Source: Phorcus lineatus (taxonomy: Eukaryota; Mollusca; Gastropoda; Trochida; Trochidae). Taken from it: DNA of 64,000 bases. Shown piece after piece: positions 1 through 12,340 of the stretch. The position numbers and the translations under genes are program-made. The notes under the pieces are model-generated. The model saw nothing but the letters and a program-made list of their open reading frames with translations, ran no database searches and was not told the origin of the DNA. Numbering within the stretch: position 1 is the stretch's first letter; the number at the start of each line of letters is the position of its first letter. The stretch covers positions 51,361,877-51,425,876 of the forward strand of contig OV121081.1 in the NCBI GenBank assembly GCA_921293015.1. The letters run 5' to 3'.

Positions 1-770
1 ACATTTCCGCTGGTATTTGTGTTCGTTGATGCGTCGTCAGTAGAATTTCCGTTGCTATTTGTGTTCGATGATGCATCGTCAGTCAGGTTTCCGGTGCTAT
101 TGTTGTTCATTGATGCGTCGTTAGTAACGTTTCCGCTGGTATTGTTTGTTGATGCATCCTCGGTTACATTTCCGCTGGTATTGTTTGTTGATGCGTCCTC
201 AGCTACATTTCCGCTTGTATTTGTATTCCTTGATGCATCGTCAGTTATATTTCCGCTAGTATTGTTTGTTGATGCGTCGTCAGTAACGTTTCCGCTGACA
301 TTTGTGTTCGTTGATGCGTCGTGATCAGTTACATTTCCGCTGGTATTTGTGTTCGTTGATTCGTCGTCAGTTACATTTCTGCTGGTATTTGTGTTCGTTG
401 ATGCATCGTCAGTTACGTTTCCGCTGGTACTGTCGGTTGATGCGTCATCAGTTTCATTTCCGCTGGTAGTTGTGTTCGTTGATGCATCGTTAGTAACGTT
501 TCCGCTGGTATTGTTTGTTGATGCGTCGTCAGTTACATTCTCGCTGATATTTGTGTTCGTTGATGCATCGTCAGTGACGGTCCCGCTGATATTGTTTGTT
601 GATGCGTCATCAGTTACGTTTCCGCTGGTATTGGTGTTCGTTGATACATCGACAGTGACGTTTCCAGTGCTATTGTCGGTCGCTGATACGTCGTCAGTAA
701 CGTTTCCGCCTGTGTTAGTCTGCGTTGATGCATCGTTAGTGACGTTTCCGCTGCTGCTAATAATTGATAA
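1..770 (-). repeat. Coding minisatellite, alternating 42- and 39-bp units
   Basis: The GATGC(A/G)TC word recurs at about 28, 70, 112, 150, 189, 231, 270, 313, 357, 399, 438, 480, 519, 561, 600, 642, 684 and 726. Spacings are 42 or 39 bases, with one of 45 that carries an in-frame GAT-type insertion. From about 399 to 642 the spacing alternates 39/42, giving an 81-bp higher-order unit. All spacings are multiples of three. Confidence 0.9.
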
Positions 771-907
771 ATCATCAGTATTGATGTTAACGTTACTTGG
801 TGTTGATGATGCATCGGCAGTCCCATTATCTCCTGTAGAATTCGTTAATAGATCTTCGTAGATTGTGGTATTTGCATGTGGCTGTCCAACCGCATCCCGC
901 TTGTTTC
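1..907 (-). CDS. Exon of a repeat-rich Asn/Thr/Ser/Asp protein (3' part runs off the window)
   Basis: The minus strand is open in one frame across all 907 bases, without a stop. The exon begins after a good acceptor (pyrimidine-rich, TTTTCTAG, at 909-908) in phase 1. The first residues read NKRDAVGQPHANTTIYEDLL, then a spacer, then about 18 imperfect repeats of 13 or 14 residues with consensus SGNVTDDASTN(T)N(T). The 3-base insertion near 313 keeps the frame, which supports selection on the protein. Each unit holds an Asn-X-Thr sequon and many Ser/Thr, so outside the cell it would be mucin-like. However, the preceding exon has a hydrophobic stretch followed by basic residues, which would put the repeats in the cytoplasm. 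The YEDLL motif could be a tyrosine-based sorting or phosphorylation site. I do not recognise the family. The open frame is strong evidence; topology and function are inferred. Confidence 0.8.
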
Positions 908-1163
908 CTAGAAAATGATACATTCATATAAAATGAGGAGGCAGATAATTGTATTAAACAATCAACACGTTTGAGGTTTCGATAATGTTTCTTATTTGTA
1001 TAAACTTTGACTAAGGTGACTGGGACTGATATCGTGTTACTTGCATTTCGACTATTGTAAATTGTTATCTTCAATAAATGGAACGAATTTTCAAACGTTG
1101 TACTTTGCATGAATTGATTGGAAAAAATAATTTCACTTAAAACATGGTGCTTGAATTACTTAC

Positions 1164-1257
1164 GAAATCGATATTCGGTTGGAGATCCGGAGATTTTGGC
1201 TGTTTGGTAGAAAATGCAACCTATAATGATTAAACCAGAGAGCGGACAGGGACATCT
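1164..1257 (-). CDS. Exon with short hydrophobic stretch upstream of the repeat exon
   Basis: Strong splice signals bound this 94-nt exon on the minus strand: acceptor TTTTTCCTCTTTCAG just above 1257 and donor GTAAGT at 1163-1158. In phase 0 it is open and reads RCPCPLSGLIIIGCIFYQTA followed by KISGSPTEYRF. It leaves one base over, which joins exactly to the phase-1 acceptor of the exon at 907 across a 256-bp intron. The hydrophobic run (about residues 5-17) is short for a full membrane helix; an upstream exon may supply its first half. Basic residues after it (YRFRNKR across the junction) fit a type I membrane protein whose tail holds the repeats. A second frame through this exon is also open, but after splicing it stops within about 30 residues. 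Confidence 0.65.
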
Positions 1258-1429
1258 CTGAAAGAGGAAAAAGTACAAATGTACAGTCATTGATATACCA
1301 TTAGTGGTGTGACTGAGTCATAATGGATACCTGTAAAAAAATAAGTTTCTTGTAAGAATAAGAAAATGACTTTTTTCTGTCATGCAAACGTGAAAAAATT
1401 TAACAATTTATTTTCAAAATGTTTCAAAC

Positions 1430-1760
1430 ATTGAAATATATATTCAATTTCAGTCATATCTTCAATATAGGAAATCTGTAACAACTTAAACTTTCACAAT
1501 AATAATCAACATGACTGTCTAGAGAAAACTAAGACTTTGAGACTTGCCATCGTGAAAAAAATCTTTTCTCGTTACTTCTAAACTTGACGTTTACATTTTA
1601 TATAACTAATACATTTCTCAATGCATATACACTGTAAGAAATCTAAAACAACTAGAGTTTCACAATAAAAATCCACAAGATTGTCTTGAGAAATACTAGA
1701 TCTTTAACACTTACCATCGTGAAAGGATTCCTTTTCTCGTAACTTCTCAACTTATTTTAA
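1430..1760. repeat. Imperfect tandem duplication, about 165 bp per copy
   Basis: The stretch around 1460-1590 recurs around 1625-1755. Shared words in the same order include AAATCT, ACAACT, TTTCACAATAA, AATC, ATGACTGTCT / AAGATTGTCT, GAGAAA, and CTT(G/A)CCATCGTGAAA followed by CTTTTCTCGT and AACTT. In the right copy the minus strand reads GATG then GTAAGT, a perfect donor. In the left copy the same site reads GCAAGT. No open exon in a fitting phase was found next to either. Confidence 0.6.
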
Positions 1761-4700
1761 CTTATATACGCCCATCATGACCATGGTATGACGTTGCCTT
1801 CCATATAAAAAATACGAGGATACTACAACGTACGTACCGAAACTATTTACATGCATACGGTTGCTCGTGACATTTGTTGGATTATTTATGCTTGAACTAT
1901 TATCATCCTTCATCGGACAAATCCTTGTGACATATGCATGTCTCTTAGCAGCCGAGAGGGCCTTCGGGCAATGCATGTTTTATTTGTTGTTTTCGTCCAA
2001 TTCATTATCAATTACTCCACCTCTTGGAAACGTAAATGGATATAGAAAAAGCATTGTTTTTATCACGTTTTAGCGGTTATAAGACGTATTAAATTTAAAT
2101 GTTCATTTCTTATTTCGGAATGTAAACACCCTTTGTCAAGTTTATTAAAACATTTCAAAAGAGTAAGTAGAAAATGGTCGAATGTGTTGTGGAAATTAAT
2201 TGTAACAAGAAGACGAGTATTATTTTCTTAGTGTTTCAGATCACATATCAATGATTATTATTTGTCTTTTTTACCAAAGGAAGACCTATACTAATGGAAA
2301 TTTCATTATGATCATATATAACGGCTCGTAAGGAATTATCTTTAGAAATGATGTATTTGCGTGAAATTCATGCATTAGTAATTAATATTTAAGGTCAAAC
2401 TTGTCGAAACTATTTTCTCGCAAACATTTTTCATTCTTTTGATATGAAAATATGTGACAATGTACCATTATAACGAACATTTATTTTTGTAATGCATATC
2501 TTATGTCTTGTCTTTCAAAGGTTCATCAAAGCATTTAGGGTACATGTGCCTTTCACAAAGAAAACGCTTACATGTAATATTCTAAGAGCATGTTTCAGTT
2601 TGTTTATATCGATTATACATAGTTATCCGTCCATATCTAAATTCTATTGCAGCAATCATAATTTAAGAAATAATAATGTTGGCTTTGGGAACAAATTAAT
2701 TATTCCTTTTGTTTGATGAATGAATAGCAGTGCTTGAAACCAATCATTTTAATTTGTCAACTACTTTCCCTCAACAATCTTTAACAATTTGTTACATTTC
2801 TACGTGATAAATGATTTAATTTAAAACCACAATATTCTGCATGTAAACTTAATTTATTTACACTATTTGTGTTTTTTCTTCTAGAAATAAATACAATGTA
2901 GCGTCTTTACTTAAGCTGTAATTAACACTGATTTACTAGTTGTTTGTCAAAAGTGTACTTCAGACAAGCGTCCTTTACACGTTTTGATAGTCATACATGA
3001 GTCGCAATCCCGTTACAAAGAATGTAATGCGAAGTAACTTTTTGTCATGTTTGATATGTTGTTTGTTTTTGTTTTATTTAGTATACGATGAAAACGTTCT
3101 CTTCCTTCCTTCAATTTATCAAACAGGACACATCGTGATAGAGGAGACAGACTTTGATGTTCCTCTCTCCCACGCCTTAAGATGTACACTTTTTAAAACC
3201 CTTTGGAATAAAGGATATTTTCAGTATTTGGCGGACATTTCAAAGGAAAATGTACCGGGAAGACATGAATAAGAAATGATTCTCCTTAATCTAAACTAAG
3301 TTTTAAGTTAATTTCCACTTGCATATTCCCCTCTGTTAAAACGTGTGTTATTTTCAAGCTGTGACAGTTTTTGTGTTTTGTATGGTCATTTTATTTCTCG
3401 TACTGTGTCATATACCTTGACTTTTAAACTTTTCATCAGAATTAACACAATCCTGAGTCCTGCATGGCATAAATTGAAATTTAATTTCAAAATTTCAAAA
3501 TTATTTCGTCACTTTTCACCCAAATCTTTTCATTATATTGACATAATCTCGAGAACATCATGACATAGCAAAACACGATGCTGATGGATAAAGAATATTT
3601 CCTCATTTAAACTACACGACAAAGAACATCATAAAAAGTCCATCTCACCAAATATTTCCGTATTGGCCTTTTTTTTAACTAGGCAAATACGGAAACAATT
3701 AATAAATGTCTGACGATTCTACGAAAAACCTCTTGAAATATTATTGTATTATAGTTTATCAAAACAAAATGCAGATATAGTTTTCCTTTTGAGAAGGAAC
3801 TCGGCGTTTTGTTTGTGTGTTTGGGACGAGGAGAGACTGAATAAACAATCTGTCTGTATGTCTGTATATCCTTACTATTGTTACAAGTTAAACAACTTGG
3901 AGCATTTTGTAGAGTTAAATACGTGTAATGAAACCTTGTTGAAGTCAAATGAAATCATTTGTTCAATCATGGCATCTACGTTGTTTTAGTAACCGTGTTG
4001 AAAAGACTCACTCTGTCTTCCTCCTAATGAGCAATTCGCATACATGTACTGTACTTGTATAAGCAGCTTCTTATAAAACAGAAGTTAGTTGGATATGTTG
4101 ATCGATTTTACTGGGTTTAAATTCAACATTTGATTAACTAACATTAAAGATGAAATGATTTTCGTTCTCTCCTTTATTTTGCTGATTTCCTTCGAAGGTC
4201 ATTACTTCTTCCTTCTTTAACAAGCACATATAACATGTTAATTTTTCATCTTGTCAACTTAGATTATGCACTGGGTAGCGATAAAATATCTCAGGTTGTA
4301 ATGAGACATGCAACGTCCAATGACACCGAAACGCGTACTTAACAGCATACTAATGAAACATGTAAATAGCGCCATTCAGATGTTTGCATAGATACCTACC
4401 TTACCTTCTTTACTATAGTAACATGAGAAATGAGCCTTCACCAGAAACCGACGATTTGAGCAATTGCTGAAAAATTTTCATCTTCCTTTTCCCATTTTGG
4501 ATGAAACCTCTTACGAATCACATCATTCGCAAATACTATTTTTGAAAATACTTTATATTTTTTGGTTTAAATCTTTATTCAATTCATATCTGCTGTTAAA
4601 AGACAGACTGTGCCGAACATTCATTTTCAGGAAATCGGCTGTAGACTTTATATTCAACGTATACTCTACAGCCATTTAGAACCCTATTCCTTTGAGAGTT

Positions 4701-5884
4701 GGTGAGTATAAACACTTGGATGAGTATTCACTTCCAAAACAGGTTACTCAAATCATAACCACCTACGTATTCATTATAACAAAAGGGCAACATATTTTTT
4801 TAATCTATTAGCGGAGAAAATCAAATTATGGATACAGTCCTTTTACTATCAAACAAAAAATGCTTTGCATCTCAAATTGACTTCTGACGTGTACTAAATA
4901 TGTGCGCGTCGCACAAATGCAAGAACTCAAGTTTTTTCAAAGGCAACGGCTCAAATGCTCAGTTTGAACATCGCTTGATACACAATGAACATTTGCAACC
5001 AATCGGAGTCTGTATAGCTAGCCCTAAAGAGCTAATCTTTTAACAGAGGTTACTTGATACGAAATAATTGTATAAGGGTAATTATGTCGAACGTGAGAAT
5101 GGAAAAGAGATGTGATCTATCATTTTAGTTGTGAATACAGAAACAAAGATTGTGTATCTGGATAGATTCTGTATGAAACGTCAACAGGCCATAAAGCTAA
5201 ATAAAACTTTTTAAAACTACTTGTTCTACAATTTGCAGCTTAAAAGGATCCTTAACTTCAAGATTGAGTTGTGTGAGTGATTTAACAAAACTAGCAATTA
5301 TAGTTCTTTTGTAAAAACAACAATTCCATTCTGCTAAAGGCATCTTATGTAATATAGAATATAGAACAATCATTTGTTTTGAGGAAATAATCACGACATT
5401 ATTCAAAGATGTCATCATACCATTTTCATCAAAAAAGAGGCTACTCATATTTACATATATATCTTCCTATGTAACCTATGTTGAAAAAGAACCATAGTTC
5501 TCGATAGGGAGGGGGGGTCGAATTATAGCGTGAACCCTTGGGTAACCAACCCATCATTAGTGGCCATATACGTTGAGGGTGTTTAAGACGAGTATATTTT
5601 CATTGTTATCGTTTTTATATAGGCTCGCTCCTGTTGGATGAACTGGTTCATTTGTATATATCAACATACTTGAAAGGAAGCTTACTGCCATGACGTCTAC
5701 AGTGTTAATAATAAAAGGGTTCAGTCACGGATTTTCATTCTCCTTTTTTCCAATTTAAATGATTTCTTGAATACCTGTTTACAGTCACGTCTATGGCGTT
5801 GATGATGTTGAGCTCACGAAAACGAAAAGTATTGATAGCAACTTCAATCCTATCCCTTCAAAAGAGCAGTTCTCTAACGGACCT

Positions 5885-6125
5885 TACATGTTCGCTTAAG
5901 ATAAGCAAATCAGTTTAATCTACCTTAACTGATTACAAGGTGTTCACACTAATATGTCCGCCAGCAGTTTTCGCTTGATACTTGATACTTGATACTTCTT
6001 CTACGACTACTGACAATCGGGTCGAGTAATTGAGGTTTTTGACCCTCTGAAGATCAGGATTTTGGCATAAACATATATTTATAAAGGAAGTTTTGAAGAA
6101 ATGAAATTTCCAAAGAAAATCGTGC
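5885..6125 (-). repeat. Dispersed repeat family, copy 1
   Basis: Read on the minus strand, this contains TAAATATATGTTTATGCC, then ATCTTCAGAGGGTCAAAA, AATTACTCGACCCG, GTCAGTAGTCGTAG, ACTGCTGGCGG and AGTGTGAACACCTT. The same ordered words are found in the copies near 10.85, 26.85 and 39.2 kb. A short triplication of TTGATACTTGA lies inside. Element class unknown. Confidence 0.6.
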
Positions 6126-9100
6126 AACTAGCCTTTTTACTAAAGGATTGCAGTAATTGTCGTCCAAATAAAATGATACAACAACTGCTGCTGATGTTCT
6201 AATAAGATGTGAATATTGGTAAGACTGTGGCAACTCGTTATTGAGAAGAAGTTTAGATATGTCAGAAATGCCAACTATGAAAATGATTTGATAACATATA
6301 ATCATTGAGAATGAGTTGATAATAATAAATAAATAATGAGAATAAGGTACTGGACTACACCGTAATTCCTCGCATCTTGTTGATTATTCTTATAAAGATG
6401 TAGTAACTAAACATGGAGGAGAATAATGTTGGTTAATGTAAATCAATTAATGAGAAAAAATAACATAACATTGATGGGGAAAATATTGGTTATTGAAAAC
6501 CGTTGATAAGAATGAGTTCATAACAAAGTGTAATGCCTAAGAACTAGTTTAAAATAAATTTTCGATGATAATAAGTAAATAACTGTCGGGAATGTTAAAC
6601 TAACAACTTACATGTATTGCTTTATTTTTTCCAAACACATGCAATTAATTTTCAAAATGAGGCGCCCATAAATCGCTGCTGGATGAATAGATGAGCATGA
6701 ATAATTAGTCCAAAAGGAGTTGAGATGAAATAACACTTGGTTCTTTTGAACACTGAGACAGATCATTTTTTTTAAATCAACAATATTTTCATCTATACTT
6801 TATTCTTTACTCACTTAATGTAAAATAACTACGATGGTTCACCAAGGTAGAAAATCTGAATATTTCGTTTTTACTTTGAATTGACCTGGTACATTTTCGA
6901 ATGTATTGAGAAAGTTCATTGACGCGTGAGGATAATTAATTCATCTGTTAATAAGAGCTAAAAGAACTGTCTAAGCTTCACTGGTGGAAGCGCACGTAAA
7001 ATACCAGCACAGTCATTGCTGCTGTCTGACGATGATCAAATTATGCAACTGTCCACGTGTGGTGATATATTTATTTAAGCTTGTATATTCACTTTGGTTA
7101 TCAAATAATTATCAAAACTAAATTTTAGATTTTTAATTGGGTAATGTTACATTTATTTCAATCAATTAAATGCACTCATTAAAAGCTATTATGTGTTTCA
7201 AAGTGTTATCATACTTGAATATGATAACTCTAATTGTACTGCGATTCCTGTCCTCATTTCCAGTAGTAGATATATATATATATATGTATATGTGTGTATC
7301 CAAAACAACTTTGTTTTGATATAATCATAATTCCCTTTTAAGCAAAACCTCTTTTCAAAACACGTGACTGTATGGCCTGTGACACAATATGTATTTACAT
7401 TAAAAATCAATCTCGTAGTATGTGTTCGTATCATAAAGAAATTGAACTTTTGGGGAAAACAAACAAAACACCAAAACACAATGACGGATTATTTCAGATC
7501 AGCCATTTTAATGAAATCAGATAACATACTCTCCTTATATGGAAGTGTCATGCATGGGTCATTTTGAGATATGCATTGCGTGTACAGCATTTGGTGCGGT
7601 TCGAAAGTGAACATATATACAGCAGGTGCGTGTTCATGAATCATATGAGTTCTGTTTATATAAAGTGTGGTAAAGGTTTAATCTAACCGCCTCTTATAAA
7701 ACGTCAGTCAATCAAATATCATACAATCAATAGAGCAATATCAGATTTTATTTTAATGAGACTGATATCAGAGAATGCATATTGTTATTTCAAAATTATT
7801 CAAAATCGTGATGTATGAAATGCAACGTCACTTTTACTATTTACTATTTTACTATTCAAATGCTTCCTGTAAAGTCATCATTCATACTTTGAAGTATGAT
7901 AAATAAGAGACACTTTCACTATAACCCGAATTTTCTTTTAACAAACTTTAATCAACGATCGCAAATTGTGTAAGTGATTTACTTACTTCAATTATTGTAT
8001 GTATGTTAAGAAAAGCACTATTCAAATTGTTATACATCTTTTGTTTGTCATATATTATTAATAACTTGATTTAAGTAAATTTGTTTTCAACTATATTGTC
8101 TGTTATTGAACGTATACGAGTATTTGTAGTTCTTAGAATTCCATTTAAATTCGACTGTGGCAATTGGGAATAAATATTATTCATATTTGAAAAGAAATAT
8201 AGACCTGTTCTATGTGGTCTAGTCAGTTGAAACTAGTATTGTACAAAATAAGCCTCTTGCGACGTGATTTTTTTCGACCAATGCAAACCACGTTTATCTG
8301 GTTATTTCTAACATGTTTTAAACGATCCAATTGTTTCTGTTTCCACTGCTAAAACTCAGTTTATAAAGTCTTAAACTTTAAAACAACAATTACACATCAA
8401 TTATTATCTGTTCTCTCCTGTCCCAATAGTTTTCCGTCCTGATAAGCTGGAATTTATTCATTTATTTCTCCTTCTTTTTCTAAAGTGTTCTTATCAAATG
8501 TACATATATCTTATTATTAGTTAAAGGCGAATTAAACGTGTAATTCAACCTTTATTTGAAGGTCTTAATCATACCTTACTGTATTACAATTAATATCCCT
8601 TTAGAACGTATTTCTCATAGGTGAATACGATATATTTTTCATGAAACACCTTTACTGGTGTTATATAACAATGCAGTGAGATAGAGTCGTTTCACAAAAT
8701 ATCTTCTATACAAGGGTAGACAGGGGTAATTGTTAACCATTTTACTCCTGTTACCTTAGTTAGTGATATCCCTTTAGCACTTCATACATCCGGGCCTTTG
8801 TAAATGGATCTCATCAAACACCCACTGTATCTCTGTCAAAAATGACTCATTCTCAAACATATATTTTTCACCAATTTTCAAATACCATAGGTGTATGTTT
8901 CAACTTAATTCTTCTTGTAACTTTAGTATTCAAAAAGAAGGGCTGTTTGTGGTTTCCTGTTGTCACAGTGAAGGACCTAATGCTGTTAGGTACAATGATA
9001 ATAACACATCTATGACGTAGCGGCGGAGCGAATTAATCCAAACGGAAACGTTATTATCAGCAGGATGTAAGCATACCAGGAGCAAGTAAATTGTGCGAAG

Positions 9101-9144
9101 CAGTGTCGTCACGTCTCGGTCGGGTCCTTAAAGCCTTCTTCGTG

Positions 9145-9663
9145 TACGAGGGGGAATCAAAAGATTCATAGAATATTTTTAAGCATGATGTAACAATCCA
9201 CTACTTCCAAATTATCTATAAACCTGGAAAACAATTATCTTTTCTGAAGCTAGTGACAAAATATAGCAACAATCCTTGCATAGGGGTGAAGAGACTAGAA
9301 AAATTAATGATAATGAAAAGTGTTCAGTCATCAAGTATTTGTTCAGGAAAGGAATGTCTGCACAGGGAATCCATGATACATTTTGTGATGACTCTCTTGC
9401 ATAATCCGCAGTTGCCAAGTGGGTTGCTGATTTTAAACGTGACCGGTAGAGTGTTGAAGAATGGTCTGGTCGACCAAGAACCTCCACCAGTGATGTTCAA
9501 GTGGATGTTCTTCACGACATGGTGCTTGCAGACAGATTAGTGACCATTCGACACATAGCTGAGACACTGGCCATTACTTTCTCGAAACCTTGGATGCAGA
9601 GTTCTACAAAATGGCATTGTGAATCTCGAACATCGCTGGTCCAAATGTATTGATGTCAGTTGA
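9145..9663 (+). pseudogene. Broken, internally deleted mariner-type transposase
   Basis: Reading from about 9288 in one frame gives a mariner N-terminal half. It has a helix-turn-helix-like region, the block VAKWVADFKR, then a GRPRTSTSD linker and VLHDMVLADRLVTIRHIAE. Two in-frame stops occur: one just before SAVAKWVADF and one just after VADFKRDR. After the ITFSKPW segment the frame shifts and the sequence jumps to RWSKCIDV and a stop at 9661-9663. This resembles the normal C-terminus of mariner transposases, so the catalytic DDD core is missing. TACGAGGGGGAATCAAAAG at about 9144-9162 resembles a mariner terminal repeat; no matching right end was seen. The family call rests on recognised motifs; the deletion is inferred from the missing middle. 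Confidence 0.75.
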
Positions 9664-12108
9664 CACCATAAAAAAATGAAATGCAAAAAGTGATACTTTA
9701 TAATTAATCTTGTTTTCTATGCCATTCTACGAACCTTTTGATCTACCCGTGTATACTGAATACCAAAAGAAACGCCATTCACGAAGTTATAGGTAACATC
9801 ATGTAATTTATCAAATGAAAAATTTTCTACCCTTAACCTGGTTGAGCATTTTGAAACAATTTGAGCAATTTAGAACCATCAAACATAAAAGCCATGCATT
9901 TTAATAGCATAATATTTCGTATACAATTTTCAGAGTGGAATAAAATGGTTGTATGATAAAGAAATGAATTGCAAACTCATCCTATATCAAGAAGAGTTAT
10001 ATCTGCTCATATATTGGCTTTTAAAGAAGGGGTATTCTGAAGGTTTTTGCCTTTAAAAGTCTGTTGATATAGAATATCAACTTTTCTACCTAACAGGATG
10101 AAATTAACTTTGAAGTTATTAAAAGAAAGAAGATATTATATATATGAAATTGATTCTTTCAACGGCGTGTCTACGCCCTTTGAAAGTTTAAGGTTCATGG
10201 CGTCCAAGTCATTTTCGTTACCATTTTTAACACATGGAAAACATAGCCATAAATGCTGACAAATAATAAATTTTTATTCAACATATTTCAGTCATGTTAC
10301 ACATTTAAAAGGGAAATAGAATTAATATTCACTATATAAAATTTATATAACATGTGTCCCTGAGACATTCATGTAGATCAGCACGAATTGGCAGCAAGGT
10401 TCAGAGAGGTTATAAGATATAGATGGTCATTAGGCTTGTATATAAAGAACCACTGTCAACATAATGTTGATAGCGAAACGTTTAATCTTGATAAAATTAC
10501 AGGCTGTGAGATAGTATAATAGGTTGATGAATTAACACTGTACCTGGTCTGACAAAATGAAGTGTGTAATCATTGGCCTTAACTGTAATAAATCGTATTG
10601 GACGTTACCTGATATAAATTAGAATGCAAGACTAGTAATATCTCGGGTCACACTACTAGAAAACTCATGCTTTTACCTATCATGTCAATAACTCTTAATT
10701 TTTAAGGTGACAGTGGATGACAGATTTAGCATTGAGAGATTGGAATATTTATTTCTTCAAATTTCCCACAATAAACGTTTGTTTATGCCAACGTCATCTT
10801 CAGAGCATCAAAGCATCATATTACTCAACACGACCACCAGTTGTCATAGAGGAAATAATCAGATATCTCGTAAAATCCACTAGCGGCAATTTTAGTGTTA
10901 ACACCTTTTAATCATTTGAGGTAGGGAAATGGATTTGCATAGCTTAACCAATAATGGTAGGTTCGTTTCAAAACTGCTTCTCTCTATTAAAGGAAATTAA
11001 CTGTCTTGCAATTAGAAACAATTATTTTTGTTTTCGTTTTCGTAATTCCTTTATTTATCTATTGGTTCCCTGCAAAATATGAGAGACTGTTTAGACGAAC
11101 TTTCAATATATTTCGTAGTCGCATTGAGAATGACGAACCTTGGAATCAAAACCAAAAGAAAATATTCTACATGAAATCTTTCTGTTCACTGATAATACAA
11201 TATGAAGTTGTATTAACTTGTACATGTAAGTGTTGACGTAAATGGAGTGAACAGAAGTACATAATCTTTTAATCTTTAACTTGTGAAATGAGAAACAGTC
11301 ACATTGTATATAAGAAGAAAAATATTTGTTTCAATTCATAAAAAAGGCACGATGTTTAGATAAATTTAAAAACATGTATTCATTGAAAAAGGATGCCACG
11401 TGAATCAGGTTCATAAACACCTGTACTCTTTACTGTAAGCCTGAAGGCCCTAAATGATTAATAAACAAATATGAATGTATGATTTTACATACTTTAGAAG
11501 TCCACAGTGCCTCAGAGGGTCATGACTGATGTTCGGCGACAGTCTGTATAGTACAAATATGACCTACATGTAGCTTGACCATAGCCTCCGGATATGGCTC
11601 AAGGACAATGGTCAGTCTGTAGGTTTAGAGAGCGAATGATAAGTGGGTGTGGCGTGGTCATGCATTTTACGTTCTGAATGACCATTCTTTACTTAAACCC
11701 ATTGCATTGGCACTCATTGTCCCAAGGCAACGGGGAGACTGTATGTATTCTCAATGTTGTTATTGCCGCTTATGAATGTTTTACAATGTTTATTTTCTTC
11801 TTGACAACATTAATCTGGAAACTTGGTAATAAAATTAAGGGTTATCTAAAATTTATATGTAACCCACTTGGTTGATTGGGTTCATGTGTAGCTATACATG
11901 TATGCATGTACTTATATCGCACATTTGTTTTATAAATGTCAGCATATATGACTGTGTCAATGTGGTTCACAATTGCTTTGTCAGGTTATTGTACATGTAT
12001 GTGTTACATATTGTTTGGAAAGGTAACAAACATAATTTATGTGTATTACACAGAGACGTAGTTTTCTCATTGTGAGAAAAGTGTTCCTGCCACTGCAATT
12101 TGATATAC
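9664..12108. other. AT-rich stretch without recognised gene
   Basis: Contains the second dispersed-repeat copy (about 10735-10985). Otherwise only short chance frames were seen; no RNA gene or splice-supported exon was found. Confidence 0.5.
10735..10985 (+). repeat. Dispersed repeat family, copy 2
   Basis: Same ordered blocks as copy 1 but on the plus strand: GTTTGTTTATGCCA, ATCTTCAGAGCATCAAA, TACTCAACACGACC, GTTGTCATAGAGGAA, AGTGTTAACACCTTTTAATC and GAGGTAGGGAAATGGATTTGC. Translated, copies 1 and 2 share the patterns ICLCQ / VCLCQ, YSTR, VVEE / VIEE and SVNT in one frame over about 60 residues. This suggests descent from a coding sequence. Confidence 0.6.
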
Positions 12109-12340
12109 CTTTCTCACAAAAATGACAATTTCCAGAAGGAATTACGTCAAGTGCAGGATCGTATGACGTCACTTCTACAGTCAACGCAACTTCATCGCCA
12201 TTGTAATAACGGTGCAACGATGGAATGACGTTATATGAATTTACTTCAGTGAGTAAGTATTGGCCGTGAAACACTTCATTTCCGACCACAGGAGCATAAA
12301 ATAAACAGGAAATGCTCCTTTTCAGTGTCATAACACTTAT
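12109..12340 (-). CDS. Candidate exon, possibly upstream part of the minus-strand repeat gene
   Basis: An open minus-strand frame runs from a plausible acceptor (CGATTATAG above 12340) to a donor GTATAT at 12108. It encodes about 77 residues including VFHGQYLLTEVNSYNVIPS, YYNGDEVALTVEVTSYD and a Cys-X2-Cys (NCHFCEK) at the end. The alternating hydrophobic, beta-strand-like pattern looks more protein-like than other frames nearby. It leaves one base over (phase 1). That would join to the repeat exon at 907 directly, but not to the 94-nt exon at 1257, which needs phase 0, so at least one more exon would be required there. No family recognised. It could be a chance open frame. Confidence 0.3.

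Larger units (their letters stand above)
1258..9287. other. AT-rich intronic or intergenic stretch
   Basis: Apart from the tandem duplication at 1.43-1.76 kb and the dispersed repeat at 5.9-6.1 kb I see no coding exon I can support. Short open frames here lack codon bias, domain motifs or good splice sites. It is probably intron of the minus-strand gene that ends at the window start. Confidence 0.5.

Noticed and set aside
826-1110. Minus-strand 94-residue frame overlapping the repeat exon start
   Set aside because: It crosses the intron and ends in a stop; the splice-supported frame is a different one.
1299-1330. A 32-nt minus-strand microexon with acceptor TTTTTTTACAG and donor GTATAT whose phases would bridge the 12.1-kb and 1.2-kb exons
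   Set aside because: The intron left to the next exon would be only about 41 bp, too short to trust, and the peptide is uninformative.
1752-1976. Minus-strand frame MHCPKALSAAKRH... as an exon upstream of 1257
   Set aside because: No acceptable acceptor or phase-0 donor, and no membrane segment.
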